In this document: piece by piece, positions 8,161-18,912 of the stretch
Layout: each line of letters starts with the position of its first letter
Position numbering within the stretch: position 1 is the stretch's first letter
From: Dorea formicigenerans
Lineage (GTDB): Bacteria > Bacillota > Clostridia > Lachnospirales > Lachnospiraceae
NCBI RefSeq assembly: GCF_025150245.1
Contig: NZ_CP102279.1
Location: forward strand, 1,113,423 to 1,177,422
Direction of reading: 5' to 3'
Length of the DNA stretch: 64,000 bases
The notes under the pieces: generated by a model
The model's database searches: none
What the model was told of the DNA's origin: nothing
The model's input: the letters and a program-made list of their open reading frames with translations, nothing else
Program-made: the position numbers and the translations under genes

Positions 8161-11004
8161 ATGGCAGTAAAAAATGAAAAAAAACAATATATTAAAATAC
8201 GAGGTGCCAATGAGCATAATTTGAAAAATATAGACTTGGATATTCCAAGAAATGAACTGGTAGTTCTTACCGGACTTAGCGGTTCAGGAAAGTCCTCTCT
8301 GGCGTTCGATACCATTTATGCGGAAGGACAAAGGAGATATATGGAGTCTCTGTCTTCTTATGCAAGACAGTTCCTGGGGCAGATGGAGAAACCGGATGTG
8401 GAGAGTATTGAAGGACTTTCTCCGGCAATTTCCATTGACCAGAAATCCACGAACCGCAATCCAAGATCTACAGTAGGAACAGTGACGGAGATCTATGATT
8501 ATTTTCGTCTGTTATATGCGAGAATCGGAATTCCACATTGTCCGAAATGTGGCCGTGAGATTAAGAAACAGACGGTAGATCAGATGGTAGATCAGATCAT
8601 GGAACTGCCGGAGCGCACGAAGATCCAGCTCCTTGCTCCAGTTGTCCGTGGAAGAAAAGGACGCCATGAAAAGCTTCTGGAGAGAGCGAAGAAAAGCGGA
8701 TATGTACGTGTGCGTGTGGACGGTAATCTGTATGAATTATCCGAAGAGATCGCATTAGATAAGAACATCAAGCATAATATAGAAATTATCGTGGATCGAC
8801 TTGTGGTGAAGCCGGGAATTGAGAAGCGTCTGACGGATTCGATTGAAAATGTACTACATCTGGCAGAGGGGCTGATGATTGTTGACATTATTGACGGGGA
8901 GCCGATGAATTTCAGCCAGAGCTTTTCCTGCCCGGACTGTGGAATCAGTATCGATGAGATAGAGCCGCGAAGCTTCTCTTTCAACAATCCATTTGGCGCA
9001 TGCCCGGAGTGTTTCGGACTTGGATATAAGATGGAATTTGATGAGGATCTGATGATCCCGGATAAGAGACTGAGCATCAGCGAAGGAGCGATTACCGTAA
9101 TGGGATGGCAGTCTTGTACGGATAAGAAGAGTTTTACCTATGCGATTCTTGACGCGCTCAGTAAAGAATATGATTTTTCTCTGGACACGCCATTTCAGGA
9201 CTATCCACAGGAAATCCATGATGTGATCATCCACGGAACGAATGGACGTGAGGTGAAAGTTCATTATAAAGGCCAGCGCGGAGAAGGTGTCTATGATGTT
9301 GCATTTGAAGGACTGATCCGCAATGTGGAACGCAGATACCGGGAGACTTCATCTGAGACAATGAAGGCAGAATATGAAGAGTTTATGAGAATCACTCCGT
9401 GTAGAAAATGTGGCGGCCAGCGACTGAAGGCGGAAGCGCTTGCAGTGACGGTCGGTGGTAAAAATATCGCAGAAGTGACGGAGATGTCCATTGAAAACCT
9501 GCAAACATTTATGGGTAGTCTGGAGCTTACGCAGCAGCAGAAGATGATCGGAGGACAAATCTTAAAAGAGATCCAGGCAAGAATTAAGTTTTTGATGGAT
9601 GTAGGTCTGGATTACCTGACTCTCGCCCGTGCTACCGGAACATTATCCGGAGGAGAAGCGCAGAGAATCCGTCTTGCGACACAGATTGGTTCAGGTCTGG
9701 TGGGAGTGGCTTATATTCTGGACGAGCCGAGTATCGGCCTGCACCAGAGGGATAATGACAAACTGCTCGGAACACTGAAGCATCTGCGTGATCTCGGGAA
9801 TTCTGTCATTGTCGTGGAACATGATGAGGATACGATGCGTGCGGCAGACTATATTGTGGACATTGGACCTGGTGCCGGTGAGCATGGAGGAGAAGTAATT
9901 GCATGTGGAACCGCAGAGCAGATTATGAAGAATAAAAAATCCATCACAGGGGCTTACCTTAGTGGAAGAATGCAGATTCCGGTACCGGAGCACCGCGCGG
10001 ATCCGTCAGGCTGGATTAAGATCAGAGGAGCAAGGGAGAATAACTTAAAAAATGTGGATGTAGAGATCCCGCTTGGTGTGATGACCTGTGTGACAGGTGT
10101 GTCTGGATCTGGAAAGAGTTCGCTTGTAAATGAAATCTTGTACAAACGTCTTGCAAGAGATCTGAACAGAGCAAGAGTGATTCCGGGAAAACATAATGCC
10201 ATTGATGGTCTGGAGCAGCTGGATAAAGTTATTGCCATTGACCAGTCACCGATTGGAAGAACACCAAGATCAAACCCGGCAACCTATACGGGAGTATTTG
10301 ATCTCATCCGTGACCTTTTTGCATCTACAGCAGACGCAAAAGCACGTGGGTACAAGAAAGGAAGATTCAGTTTCAATGTGAAAGGCGGACGTTGTGAAGC
10401 CTGTGCCGGAGACGGAATCCTGAAAATCGAGATGCATTTCCTGCCGGATGTTTATGTACCTTGCGAGGTTTGCCACGGAAAGAGGTATAACCGGGAGACG
10501 CTGGAGGTAAAATACAAAGGAAAGAGTATTTATGATGTACTCAATATGACCGTGGAAGAGGCATTGCATTTCTTTGAAAATGTACCAAGTATCCGAAGAA
10601 AGATGGAGACACTTTATGATGTAGGACTTTCCTATATCCGTCTCGGTCAGCCTTCCACACAGCTTTCCGGAGGAGAGGCACAGCGGATTAAGCTGGCGAC
10701 AGAACTGAGTCGGAGAAGTACGGGAAAGACCATCTATATATTAGATGAACCTACGACAGGATTACATTTTGCAGATGTGCATAAACTGACAGAGATTCTG
10801 CATAGATTATCAGCGGACGGCAATACAGTCGTAGTCATTGAGCATAATCTGGATGTGATCAAGACAGCAGATTATATTATTGATATGGGACCGGAAGGCG
10901 GTGACAAAGGCGGAACCGTTATTGCAAAGGGAACGCCGGAAGAAGTGGCTGAAAGTCCGGTATCATACACCGGAAAATATATCAAGCCGATGCTTGAAAA
11001 ATAA
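8161..11004 (+). CDS. uvrA: UvrABC excision nuclease subunit A
   Basis: A complete 947-residue UvrA, the dimeric ABC ATPase that finds bulky DNA lesions and loads UvrB. Walker A motifs occur near residue 35 ([13 protein letters not shown]) and residue 645 ([13 protein letters not shown]). Two ABC signatures ([28 protein letters not shown]) and two Walker B segments ([26 protein letters not shown]) complete both sites. Zinc-binding CPKC, CPDC/CPEC and CEAC/CEVC pairs are present. It follows uvrB in the common uvrBA order. No canonical LexA site was seen in the gap, so SOS control is not shown. Confidence 0.97.
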   Translation: MAVKNEKKQYIKIRGANEHNLKNIDLDIPRNELVVLTGLSGSGKSSLAFDTIYAEGQRRYMESLSSYARQFLGQMEKPDVESIEGLSPAISIDQKSTNRNPRSTVGTVTEIYDYFRLLYARIGIPHCPKCGREIKKQTVDQMVDQIMELPERTKIQLLAPVVRGRKGRHEKLLERAKKSGYVRVRVDGNLYELSEEIALDKNIKHNIEIIVDRLVVKPGIEKRLTDSIENVLHLAEGLMIVDIIDGEPMNFSQSFSCPDCGISIDEIEPRSFSFNNPFGACPECFGLGYKMEFDEDLMIPDKRLSISEGAITVMGWQSCTDKKSFTYAILDALSKEYDFSLDTPFQDYPQEIHDVIIHGTNGREVKVHYKGQRGEGVYDVAFEGLIRNVERRYRETSSETMKAEYEEFMRITPCRKCGGQRLKAEALAVTVGGKNIAEVTEMSIENLQTFMGSLELTQQQKMIGGQILKEIQARIKFLMDVGLDYLTLARATGTLSGGEAQRIRLATQIGSGLVGVAYILDEPSIGLHQRDNDKLLGTLKHLRDLGNSVIVVEHDEDTMRAADYIVDIGPGAGEHGGEVIACGTAEQIMKNKKSITGAYLSGRMQIPVPEHRADPSGWIKIRGARENNLKNVDVEIPLGVMTCVTGVSGSGKSSLVNEILYKRLARDLNRARVIPGKHNAIDGLEQLDKVIAIDQSPIGRTPRSNPATYTGVFDLIRDLFASTADAKARGYKKGRFSFNVKGGRCEACAGDGILKIEMHFLPDVYVPCEVCHGKRYNRETLEVKYKGKSIYDVLNMTVEEALHFFENVPSIRRKMETLYDVGLSYIRLGQPSTQLSGGEAQRIKLATELSRRSTGKTIYILDEPTTGLHFADVHKLTEILHRLSADGNTVVVIEHNLDVIKTADYIIDMGPEGGDKGGTVIAKGTPEEVAESPVSYTGKYIKPMLEK

Positions 11005-11105
11005 GTATCTTCACAAATATTTAAGGAAAAAAGGGTTGCACTTCCTGAGAAAACGAAAGATAATGATATGGATAAAAGGGATAGCAGAAAGAAAGAGGTT
11101 ATATC

Positions 11106-12095
11106 ATGGCAGTAGATATTGGAATAGATCTGGGAACAGCCAGTATTCTTGTATATGTGAAGGGAAAGGGAGTCATACTCAAAGAACCTTCTGTCGTTGC
11201 ATTTGACAGAGACAGCAATGAAGTGAAGGCAATCGGCGAGGAGGCACGTCTGATGCTGGGAAGAACGCCAGGCAATATTATCGCAGTGCGTCCTTTGCGT
11301 CAGGGAGTTATTTCCGATTATACTGTGACAGAGAAGATGATCAAATATTTTGTTCAGAAAGCACTGGGAAGAAGAACATTTCAGAAACCACGTATCAGTA
11401 TCTGTGTGCCAAGCGGTGTGACGGAAGTTGAGAGAAATGCGGTACAGCAGGCGACATTTGCGGCAGGAGCCAGAGATGTCTATCTGATCGAGGAACCTGT
11501 GGCGGCAGCAATCGGGGCAGGCATCGACATTTCTAAAGCATGTGGTAATCTGATCGTAGATATCGGGGGAGGTACGACCGATGTGGCCGTAATCTCTCTT
11601 GGCGGTACGGTAGTCAGTACCTCACTGAAAGTTGCCGGAGACGATTTTGACGAGGCAATTGTACGTTATATGAAGAAAAAACACAATCTGCTGATCGGAG
11701 ACCGGACCGCAGAAGACATCAAGATTAAGATTGGAACGACGTATCCTCTGATTGAAAATGAAGCGATGGAGGTCAGTGGACGGAATCTGGTTACAGGACT
11801 GCCAAAGACAGTTACGGTGACTTCGGCAGAGACAGAACGGGCACTTCAGGGAACATCCAACCAGATTATTGAAGCAATTATCAGCGTTCTGGAGCGTACG
11901 CCGCCGGAGCTTTCCGCAGATATTCTGGAACGCGGGATCATGCTGACCGGAGGTGGAGCAAAGCTTCGCGGGCTGGAAGAGATGATCGAGGAGAGAACCG
12001 GAATCAATACAATGACTGCAGAGGAGCCGACGCAGGTCGTAGCAATCGGAACCGGAGAATATGTGGAACTTATGAGCGCAAGACGGGAACTGTAA
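11106..12095 (+). CDS. MreB/Mbl-family actin-like shape protein
   Basis: A 329-residue actin-fold protein with MreB phosphate-binding segments (GIDLGTASILVYVKGKG at the N-terminus, VDIGGGTTDVAVISLGG near residue 158) and the LTGGGAKLRGLEE adenosine motif near residue 280. In the family it forms membrane-attached filaments that guide peptidoglycan synthesis. There is no mreC or mreD beside it; uvrA lies upstream and recD2 downstream, so it is probably a stand-alone mbl or mreBH-type paralogue. The start follows AAGAGG. Its stop overlaps a palindrome at 12095-12114. Confidence 0.9.
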   Translation: MAVDIGIDLGTASILVYVKGKGVILKEPSVVAFDRDSNEVKAIGEEARLMLGRTPGNIIAVRPLRQGVISDYTVTEKMIKYFVQKALGRRTFQKPRISICVPSGVTEVERNAVQQATFAAGARDVYLIEEPVAAAIGAGIDISKACGNLIVDIGGGTTDVAVISLGGTVVSTSLKVAGDDFDEAIVRYMKKKHNLLIGDRTAEDIKIKIGTTYPLIENEAMEVSGRNLVTGLPKTVTVTSAETERALQGTSNQIIEAIISVLERTPPELSADILERGIMLTGGGAKLRGLEEMIEERTGINTMTAEEPTQVVAIGTGEYVELMSARREL

Positions 12096-12114
12096 AGAAT
12101 GCCGAGGCATTCTT
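12095..12114. repeat. Palindromic repeat, copy A
   Basis: AAGAATGCC and GGCATTCTT flank two bases, forming a perfect 9-bp stem, followed by GAA. The same 23 bases occur at 23168-23190, in another intergenic gap. It overlaps the mreB stop codon and has no T tract, so it resembles a repetitive extragenic palindrome rather than a classic terminator. Confidence 0.6.
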
Positions 12115-12142
12115 GAACTGTCGGGCAGATTTGGGATAATAG

Positions 12143-14374
12143 ATGGAAGAGATTAAGGGATATGTAGAGCACATTGTATACCGGAATGAAGACAACGGGT
12201 ATACAGTATTTAATTTGAATAATGATGACGGAGACCTGACCTGTGTAGGAAAGTTTCACTACATTGAAGAGGGAGAACTGTTGGAGCTGACGGGAGAGTA
12301 CATTGTACACAAAGTGTATGGAACTCAGCTTCAGGTAGAGACTTCGAAGGTATGTCAGCCGGAAGATAAGGTGTCGATTGAACGTTATCTTGGTTCCGGA
12401 GCTATCAAAGGTGTCGGACCGTCGCTGGCAGGACGGATCGTGAAGAAGTTCGGCGGGGATACATTCCGCATTATTGAAGAAGAACCGGAGCGTCTTGCCG
12501 AGGTAAAAGGGATCAGCGAGCGGAAAGCCAGAGAGATCGCCATTCAGGTAGAAGAAAAAAAGGATATGAGGGAAGCCATGATCTATCTGCAAAAATATGG
12601 TATTTCTACGACACTGGCGGCAAGGATTTATCAGCATTATGGTCAGAGCGTTTATCGCGTAATAGAAGAAAATCCATATCAGATGGCAGATCATGTGCCG
12701 GGAGTTGGCTTTAAGACGGCCGATGAGATTGCGTCGAAGGTCGGAATACACACAGATTCCGATTACCGGATTCGAAGTGGTATTTTCTATACATTGATTC
12801 AGAGTGTCAGTGAAGGACATGTCTATCTTCTTCAGGAGGTTCTGCTATATCGTGCCAGTCAGCTTCTTGATGTAGAGGTTCAGCACATTGAAAAGTATGT
12901 GATGGATCTTGCCATGGAGAAAAAAGTTGTTCTGAAAGAGTCTGATGAAGGGCTTCGTGTTTATTCCTCCCATTATTATTATATGGAACTCACGGTTGCA
13001 AAGATGTTGCATGATCTGAATGTAGATTTTGATGTGACACCGTCTGTTTTGGAGCATCACATCCATATGATAGAAGAACAGGCAGAACTGGCACTGGATG
13101 ACAGACAAAGAGAAGCTGTAATGGAAGCAGTGCGGCACGGAATTCTGATCGTGACTGGAGGACCGGGAACCGGAAAAACGACGACAATCAATGCAATGAT
13201 CCATTTCTTTGAGGAAGAAGGAGCAGATATCCTTCTTGCAGCACCGACCGGACGTGCGGCGAAGCGCATGACAGAGGCAACCGGCTGTGAGGCTCAGACC
13301 ATTCATCGCCTGTTGGAAGTCAGTGGCAATCCGGAAGATGATGATAAGAGAGATAATGTCGGATTTGGAAATGGATTTGGAAGAAATGCAGAGAATCCGC
13401 TGGAGTCAGATGTGATTATCATTGATGAAATGTCCATGGTAGATCTGCCGCTTATGAAGGCACTCCTTGACGCGATTATGCCGGGAACCAGACTGATCAT
13501 GGTCGGAGACGGAAATCAGCTGCCAAGTGTAGGCCCTGGAAGAGTGCTTAAGGACATGATCGCATCGGATTGTTTCCCGGTTGTAAAGCTGGAGAAAATC
13601 TTCCGGCAGGCAAAAGAGAGTGATATTATCGTAAATGCACATAAAATTAACCGTGGAGAACCAGTCATATTGGACAATAAAAGTATGGACTTTTTCTTTT
13701 TAAAACGGTCTGATCCAAATGTGATCATCAGTGTTGTAATTACGTTGATCCAGAAAAAACTTCCAAAGTTCGTAGATGCCTCACCTTATGAAATTCAGGT
13801 GCTGACACCTATGCGAAAAGGAAATCTGGGTGTGGAGAGGCTGAATAAAATCCTTCAGCAGTATCTGAATCCGCCATCACCCCAAAAGCAGGAAAAAGAA
13901 GTGGGAGACCGCCTGCTGCGTGAAGGTGACAAGGTGATGCAGATTAAGAACAATTACCAGTTAGAGTGGGAAGTCTGCACGAAATACGGAATGACCATTG
14001 ACAAAGGACTGGGCGTATTTAACGGCGACATGGGAATCATCAAGAATATCAACACTTACGAGGAGACGGTTACGGTTGAGTATGACGAACAGCGCCAGGT
14101 GAAGTATCCATATGCGATTCTTGATGAGTTGGAGCTTGCTTATGCGATCACGATACATAAAGCTCAGGGAAGTGAGTATCCGGCGGTTGTGATTCCGCTT
14201 CTTCAAGGACCAAGACAGCTTTACAACCGGAATCTGATCTATACAGCAGTGACAAGAGCAAGAAAATGTGTCACACTTGTGGGCAGTGATTCAGTATTTC
14301 AGGAAATGATCCAGAATACCAGCGAGCAGCGGCGAAATACAAGTCTGGCGGAGCGAATCCGAGAACTTGCATAG
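12143..14374 (+). CDS. recD2: RecD2-type SF1B DNA helicase
   Basis: At 743 residues this has the RecD2 length and order: an N-terminal OB-like domain, helix-hairpin-helix repeats (GAIKGVGPSLAGRIVKKFG, LAEVKGISERKAREIA), Walker A GGPGTGKTTT near residue 340, Walker B VIIIDEMSMVD, the GDGNQLPSVGPG motif III, and C-terminal YAITIHKAQGSE and YTAVTRARK motifs. RecD2 is a 5'-3' helicase used in repair and recombination in bacteria, often without RecBC. Its last base is shared with the start assigned to the comF-like gene, implying one transcript. The preceding gap contains repeat copy A. Confidence 0.93.
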   Translation: MEEIKGYVEHIVYRNEDNGYTVFNLNNDDGDLTCVGKFHYIEEGELLELTGEYIVHKVYGTQLQVETSKVCQPEDKVSIERYLGSGAIKGVGPSLAGRIVKKFGGDTFRIIEEEPERLAEVKGISERKAREIAIQVEEKKDMREAMIYLQKYGISTTLAARIYQHYGQSVYRVIEENPYQMADHVPGVGFKTADEIASKVGIHTDSDYRIRSGIFYTLIQSVSEGHVYLLQEVLLYRASQLLDVEVQHIEKYVMDLAMEKKVVLKESDEGLRVYSSHYYYMELTVAKMLHDLNVDFDVTPSVLEHHIHMIEEQAELALDDRQREAVMEAVRHGILIVTGGPGTGKTTTINAMIHFFEEEGADILLAAPTGRAAKRMTEATGCEAQTIHRLLEVSGNPEDDDKRDNVGFGNGFGRNAENPLESDVIIIDEMSMVDLPLMKALLDAIMPGTRLIMVGDGNQLPSVGPGRVLKDMIASDCFPVVKLEKIFRQAKESDIIVNAHKINRGEPVILDNKSMDFFFLKRSDPNVIISVVITLIQKKLPKFVDASPYEIQVLTPMRKGNLGVERLNKILQQYLNPPSPQKQEKEVGDRLLREGDKVMQIKNNYQLEWEVCTKYGMTIDKGLGVFNGDMGIIKNINTYEETVTVEYDEQRQVKYPYAILDELELAYAITIHKAQGSEYPAVVIPLLQGPRQLYNRNLIYTAVTRARKCVTLVGSDSVFQEMIQNTSEQRRNTSLAERIRELA

Positions 14375-15174
14375 TGATCATAGAAAAATATAATAAAAAA
14401 AAGAATGTAAAATATAATAAGAAGTACGAAAAAAGCAGAGAAAGACAAGGAGAAATATGGTCAGAAAAGGTGTTGGATATTTTCTGGCCTTCTATCTGCC
14501 CTTTTTGTGGAAAGGTAAATCGTGGGGGAGTATGCCCTTTGTGCAGGAAAGCTGTGGAAAAATTAGAGATTCATGAACCGCGATGCCTGAAATGTGGGAA
14601 ACCAATCCGCTGTGAAGAGAGGGAATTTTGCCATGACTGCTATAACACAGAACACATTTATGAAAGAGGGCTGTCGGTGTGGCTTCATAAACCTCCGGTG
14701 AACCAGGCAATTTACCAGTTAAAATATCATAATCAGAGATATGTTGCGAAGTATTTTGCACAGGAAATCTGTATAAAATATGCAGAAGAGATCCGAAGAT
14801 GGAGACCGCAGGCGCTTGTCCCGGTGCCTCTGCACAGAAAAAGGCGCAGGAAGCGTGGTTACAACCAGGCGGAGCTTCTGGCAGAAGAGATAGGGAAAAT
14901 ACTTGGGATTCCGGTCGTTGCGAATCTGGTAAAACGGGTTCATTACACTGGTTATCAGAAAAAGCTGGATCCCATAGGGAGAAAAAAGAATCTGGAACAT
15001 GCATTTGCTCCGGGAGGAGATCCGGACAGACTTCCGACAGATTTTCGACGTGTCATTATTATCGATGATATTTACACAACAGGGAATACCGTGGATCAAG
15101 TGGCAAAAGTATTGAAAACTATGGGGTTCCAAAAAGTTTACTTTTTGACTATAAGTATTGGACAAGGGTACTGA
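14374..15174 (+). CDS. comF: ComF-family phosphoribosyltransferase-like protein
   Basis: The body begins at WPSICPFCGKVNRGGVCPLC, with a four-cysteine zinc ribbon and a second CLKCGKP...FCHDC cluster, and ends in a PRTase domain whose PRPP loop reads VIIIDDIYTTGNT near residue 230. The ALVPVPLHRKRRRKRGYNQ segment is diagnostic of ComF/GntX. The start is uncertain: a GTG at 14374 overlaps the recD2 stop but adds about 30 Lys-rich residues, while GTG 14470 fits the family length better. ComF supports DNA uptake and repair in competent bacteria; its biochemical role is unsettled. Confidence 0.85.
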   Translation: MIIEKYNKKKNVKYNKKYEKSRERQGEIWSEKVLDIFWPSICPFCGKVNRGGVCPLCRKAVEKLEIHEPRCLKCGKPIRCEEREFCHDCYNTEHIYERGLSVWLHKPPVNQAIYQLKYHNQRYVAKYFAQEICIKYAEEIRRWRPQALVPVPLHRKRRRKRGYNQAELLAEEIGKILGIPVVANLVKRVHYTGYQKKLDPIGRKKNLEHAFAPGGDPDRLPTDFRRVIIIDDIYTTGNTVDQVAKVLKTMGFQKVYFLTISIGQGY

Positions 15175-15231
15175 GATTTGCTATACTGAAAATGATGTTT
15201 CATCGATAAAAAAGGATTTTGAGGTGCATAT

Positions 15232-15627
15232 ATGTTAGATGAGCGAAAAGTCAAGCTAATGACTCAGCTTGCCCTGTATGATCAGACGCAGGGAAAAGAG
15301 GATTTTAAAATCAGTGAATACTATCGAAAAGATTATGCCGGAGTGCACATTTTATATACGGTTCTGTGGGTGACAATAGGCTATATAGCAGCCTGGGCAA
15401 TTGCGATGATCGCAGGACTTGATACTCTGATGGAGAAGATGTCAACAGCATTACTGATTACGTTGGTTCTCGCGGCAGTTGTCGGATATGTGGTAGTTCT
15501 TGTGTCTTATATTGGAATTGCAAGCCACCTGTACAATAAAAAGCATCAGGAAGCGAGACAGCGGGTAAAGAGATATAATCACATTCTGACGAGATTGTTG
15601 AAGATGTATGAAAAGGAGACAAAGTAA
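15232..15627 (+). CDS. Small two-helix membrane protein of unknown function
   Basis: A 131-residue protein with two strong membrane helices (about residues 41-63 and 70-96), a polar N-terminal segment and a basic, helical C-terminus (KKHQEARQRVKRYNHILTRL). Its stop codon overlaps the start of the next membrane protein (TAATG), so translation is probably coupled and the two may work together. I do not recognise a named family. The location between comF and cdaA suggests a conserved core gene of this lineage rather than cargo. Confidence 0.75.
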   Translation: MLDERKVKLMTQLALYDQTQGKEDFKISEYYRKDYAGVHILYTVLWVTIGYIAAWAIAMIAGLDTLMEKMSTALLITLVLAAVVGYVVVLVSYIGIASHLYNKKHQEARQRVKRYNHILTRLLKMYEKETK

Positions 15628-16745
15628 TGGACAGTTTATATGTAATACGGGAGAGAATGCAGGATTTGTATTCCAGATACTCAATTGTGGCGGATAAAGC
15701 AATACAATTTGTTCTGGCGGTCATGACATTTTACATGATCAACAATAATGTAGGATTTATGAAGACACTGGCATCGCCGGTGGTGGCAGTGGCACTTGCA
15801 ATTATTGCAACTTTCTTTCCACCGATCATTACAGTGATTCTGGCAACAGCACTGATCCTTGTACATATGTATTCAGTATCCATCGCAGCACTTGTTGTAA
15901 CGGCATTGATTTTCCTGATCATGTATATTTTTTATCTTCGTTTTACACCGAAGATGGCAATCGTTGTACTTTTGACACCACTGGCATTTGCACTTAAGAT
16001 TCCGGTTGTTGTTCCAATCTCATGTGCGCTTTTAATGTCACCGATTTCCATGGTGGCAGTGGGATGTGGAACGGTTGTATATTATATGATGGCTTATATG
16101 AAAAAAGCAGCCTCCGGTATGCAGGGCGGTTCTGTGAAAGGTATGATGGGACAGATTGGGAAATATGCAAAACAGGTCTTCCAGAATAAAGAACTGTGGA
16201 TTGTCCTTGTTGCATTTATTATCTGTACACTGGTTGTTTATACGCTTCGCAAACAGGCAATCGCACATGCATGGACTATTGCAGTTATAACAGGAGCTGT
16301 TGTGAATATTGTAGTAGTGGCAATCGGAGATGTTGCTATGGGAGTCCATGCATCTTACGGTTCACTGATTTTTGGAAGTATCGGAGCAGCGGTTATCGGA
16401 GTGATCCTGGAATTGTTCTTCTTCTCCGTAGATTATTCAAGAAGTGAGAATCTTCAGTACGAAGATGATGAATACTATTACTATGTAAAAGCAGTTCCGA
16501 AGATTGTAGTATCTACACCGGAGAAGACGGTGAAGCGGATCAATGAACGACAGGAAACGGAGATCATGGATACTGCGGAAGTTAGAAAAAAAGCAAAAAA
16601 ACAGGCACAGGAAAAGGCACGTCAAAGCGAGCAGGGACAAAAAAAGAAAAAACGTCCGGCATCAAAAAGACGTAATGTTATGGATGCTGATGTGGATCAG
16701 GAGCTTTTAAGAAGAAGTTTTGAAAATGATCCTGATATGAGATAA
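15627..16745 (+). CDS. Polytopic membrane protein with charged tail
   Basis: A 372-residue protein with roughly eight hydrophobic helices between residues 25 and 275. A strongly charged cytoplasmic-type tail follows (RKKAKKQAQEKARQSEQ, then a lysine run and RPASKRRN). The Gly- and Ala-rich helices do not show a transporter motif I can name. It overlaps the preceding two-helix protein by one base and precedes cdaA by 52 bases, so membrane assembly linked to envelope or c-di-AMP functions is possible but unproven. No catalytic motif was seen. Confidence 0.75.
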   Translation: MDSLYVIRERMQDLYSRYSIVADKAIQFVLAVMTFYMINNNVGFMKTLASPVVAVALAIIATFFPPIITVILATALILVHMYSVSIAALVVTALIFLIMYIFYLRFTPKMAIVVLLTPLAFALKIPVVVPISCALLMSPISMVAVGCGTVVYYMMAYMKKAASGMQGGSVKGMMGQIGKYAKQVFQNKELWIVLVAFIICTLVVYTLRKQAIAHAWTIAVITGAVVNIVVVAIGDVAMGVHASYGSLIFGSIGAAVIGVILELFFFSVDYSRSENLQYEDDEYYYYVKAVPKIVVSTPEKTVKRINERQETEIMDTAEVRKKAKKQAQEKARQSEQGQKKKKRPASKRRNVMDADVDQELLRRSFENDPDMR

Positions 16746-16797
16746 AAAAGAATTTTAAATGGGAAGATAAATAATTATAGCAAAAGGGGGTGACCGG

Positions 16798-17685
16798 GTG
16801 AAACAGTATATTATGCATGTATTAGGAGCCGTCAGTCAGGAATTGTATTTTCCAGATGCGCATCTGACAGATATTATTGAAATCCTGATTTTGACATATC
16901 TGATCTATCATATTGCAATGTGGCTGATCAATACAAAAGCATGGATGCTGATGCGAGGAATTGTTGTACTTGGTATCTTTGTATTGCTTGCAGCAGTTTT
17001 TAAGATGCATACAATTTTATTTCTGGCAAGGAATTCGGTAACGGTACTGGCTACGGCGGCAGTTGTAGTATTTCAGCCGGAACTTCGAAGGGCTCTGGAA
17101 AAGCTTGGGGAGAAGCAGTTCCTGAGTTCAATCGTACCATTTGAGACGAACAAAGAAAGCAGCAGGTTCAGTGAAGATACCATGGACAGTATTATTGATG
17201 CAGCTTACAATATGGGCCGCGTGAAGACTGGAGCACTGATTGTGGTGGAACAGGCAATACATCTGACGGAGTATGAAAGTACAGGAATTAAGATGGACTG
17301 TCTCGTATCCATGCAGGTACTGATGAATATATTCGAGCACAACACACCACTTCACGATGGTGCTATTATTATCCGTGGTGACAGAATTGTATCTGCGACA
17401 TGTTATCTGCCATTGTCTGATAACATGGGGCTTAGCAAGGAGCTTGGAACAAGGCACAGAGCAGCGGTAGGCATGAGTGAGGTCAGTGATGCTCTGATCA
17501 TCGTTGTGTCTGAGGAGAACGGCAAGGTATCTGTAGCACAGGGAGGCGTGCTTGACCGGGCAGTAACGAGGGAAGAACTTCGCGAGAAGCTGACTTATAT
17601 ACAGAACAGAAAGCCGGAGAATAAGAATTTCCTGCAACATATATGGAAAGGAAGGAATAAAGATGAAAAAAGGACTGATGAATAA
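16798..17685 (+). CDS. cdaA: Membrane diadenylate cyclase CdaA
   Basis: A 295-residue protein with three N-terminal membrane helices (residues 25-90) and the DisA_N domain, which makes cyclic di-AMP from two ATP. The catalytic DGA is at 187-189 (TPLHDGAIIIRGDR) and RHRAA at 219-223. A GTG start is used, preceded by AAGGGGGTGA. The gene overlaps cdaR by 23 bases, the usual cdaA-cdaR coupling in Firmicutes; CdaR restrains or stimulates cyclase activity. glmM, often third in this operon, is not adjacent; an HPr gene follows instead. Confidence 0.96.
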   Translation: MKQYIMHVLGAVSQELYFPDAHLTDIIEILILTYLIYHIAMWLINTKAWMLMRGIVVLGIFVLLAAVFKMHTILFLARNSVTVLATAAVVVFQPELRRALEKLGEKQFLSSIVPFETNKESSRFSEDTMDSIIDAAYNMGRVKTGALIVVEQAIHLTEYESTGIKMDCLVSMQVLMNIFEHNTPLHDGAIIIRGDRIVSATCYLPLSDNMGLSKELGTRHRAAVGMSEVSDALIIVVSEENGKVSVAQGGVLDRAVTREELREKLTYIQNRKPENKNFLQHIWKGRNKDEKRTDE

Positions 17686-18901
17686 TTGGGGCCTTAAGAT
17701 ATTATCCTTCCTCCTGGCAGTGATGCTGTGGCTGATTGTGGTAAATATCGATGACCCGGTAACAACCCAGACATTTAATAATATACCGGTAGCGGTAACG
17801 AATGCAGAGGTGCTTGCGGCGACCAATCAGACTTATCAGATTGAGGATGGCACGCAGAATGTCTCTGTGACAGTACGGGCAAAGAGATCTGTACTTAATA
17901 AGATAAAAGCAGATAATATAAAAGCGACTGCAGACATGAAAGAGCTGACGCTTCAGACACAGATTCCGATCAGCGTTGAGATTACAGGAGTCAACTATGA
18001 AAGTGTAGAAGTATCTCCACGTAATCTTCAGGTAAAACTGGAAGATGAAGAGACGAAGAAATTCCCGATTGTTCCAAAGACGACAGGAACCGTCCGAGAT
18101 GGCTATACACTTGGAGAGATTCAGGCAGTGCCGGAGATGGTATCTATCCGGGGACCGAAGTCTGTCATTGATTCCATCAGTAAAGTTGAGGCATCTGTCA
18201 GTGTGTCCGGATTATCTGAAGACGTTGTGACAAAATCAGAGCTTGTATTATACGATAGTGATAACAATGTGATCGACCAGTCACTTCTTGCCAATAACCT
18301 TGGTACGGAAGGTGTATCTGTCAGTGTACAGGTGCTTGAGACGAAGAGCGTTAAGGTTGAATTTGATACTTCACAGATTACAGCAGCAGACGGATATTCT
18401 GTCAGCGATATCAAGTATGAGCCGGATCATGTAAATGTGACCGGCAGAGCGGAAGAACTGAAAAAGTTGAAGAAGATCTCAGTTCCGGCATCGGCACTTA
18501 ATATGTCCGGACTGACTTCTAAGACAGAGAAAGTTGTGGACATCACAGATTATCTTCCGGAAGATATTTCACTGACAGATGAAAATGCCGGATCTGTAGT
18601 TGTGACTGTAGGAATTGACAAAGATGGAACAAAATCTTATGATATTTCTATGGGAGCCATCAAGGTAAATAACCTGGCAAATGGATTATCACTAAGCTAT
18701 GAATCAGCAGATGTACTGGAGATTCAGATCCGCGGGCCGGGAGATATACTGGATCAATATAAGATCAGTGATAATGTAAGCATTGATCTTAAGAACTACC
18801 AGACGGCTGGAACTTATACAGTCCCGGTAACTGTAGGCGTTCCGGATGGCTGTGTGCTTGAGAGCACGGTATCTGTAAATGTTATATTGGAAGAGAAATA
18901 A
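17663..18901 (+). CDS. cdaR: CdaA regulator CdaR (YbbR repeats)
   Basis: A 412-residue protein with one N-terminal membrane helix (LKILSFLLAVMLWLIVVNID) and an extracytoplasmic region made of four YbbR-type beta repeats, visible as recurring phrases such as VSIRGPKSVIDSI, VNVTGRAEELKKLKK and EIQIRGPGDILDQYK. YbbR proteins anchor outside the membrane and modulate the CdaA cyclase. The start lies within cdaA and is preceded by GGAAAGGAA. An HPr gene begins 11 bases after its stop. Confidence 0.94.
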   Translation: MKKGLMNNWGLKILSFLLAVMLWLIVVNIDDPVTTQTFNNIPVAVTNAEVLAATNQTYQIEDGTQNVSVTVRAKRSVLNKIKADNIKATADMKELTLQTQIPISVEITGVNYESVEVSPRNLQVKLEDEETKKFPIVPKTTGTVRDGYTLGEIQAVPEMVSIRGPKSVIDSISKVEASVSVSGLSEDVVTKSELVLYDSDNNVIDQSLLANNLGTEGVSVSVQVLETKSVKVEFDTSQITAADGYSVSDIKYEPDHVNVTGRAEELKKLKKISVPASALNMSGLTSKTEKVVDITDYLPEDISLTDENAGSVVVTVGIDKDGTKSYDISMGAIKVNNLANGLSLSYESADVLEIQIRGPGDILDQYKISDNVSIDLKNYQTAGTYTVPVTVGVPDGCVLESTVSVNVILEEK

Positions 18902-18912
18902 GGAGCAGAGCT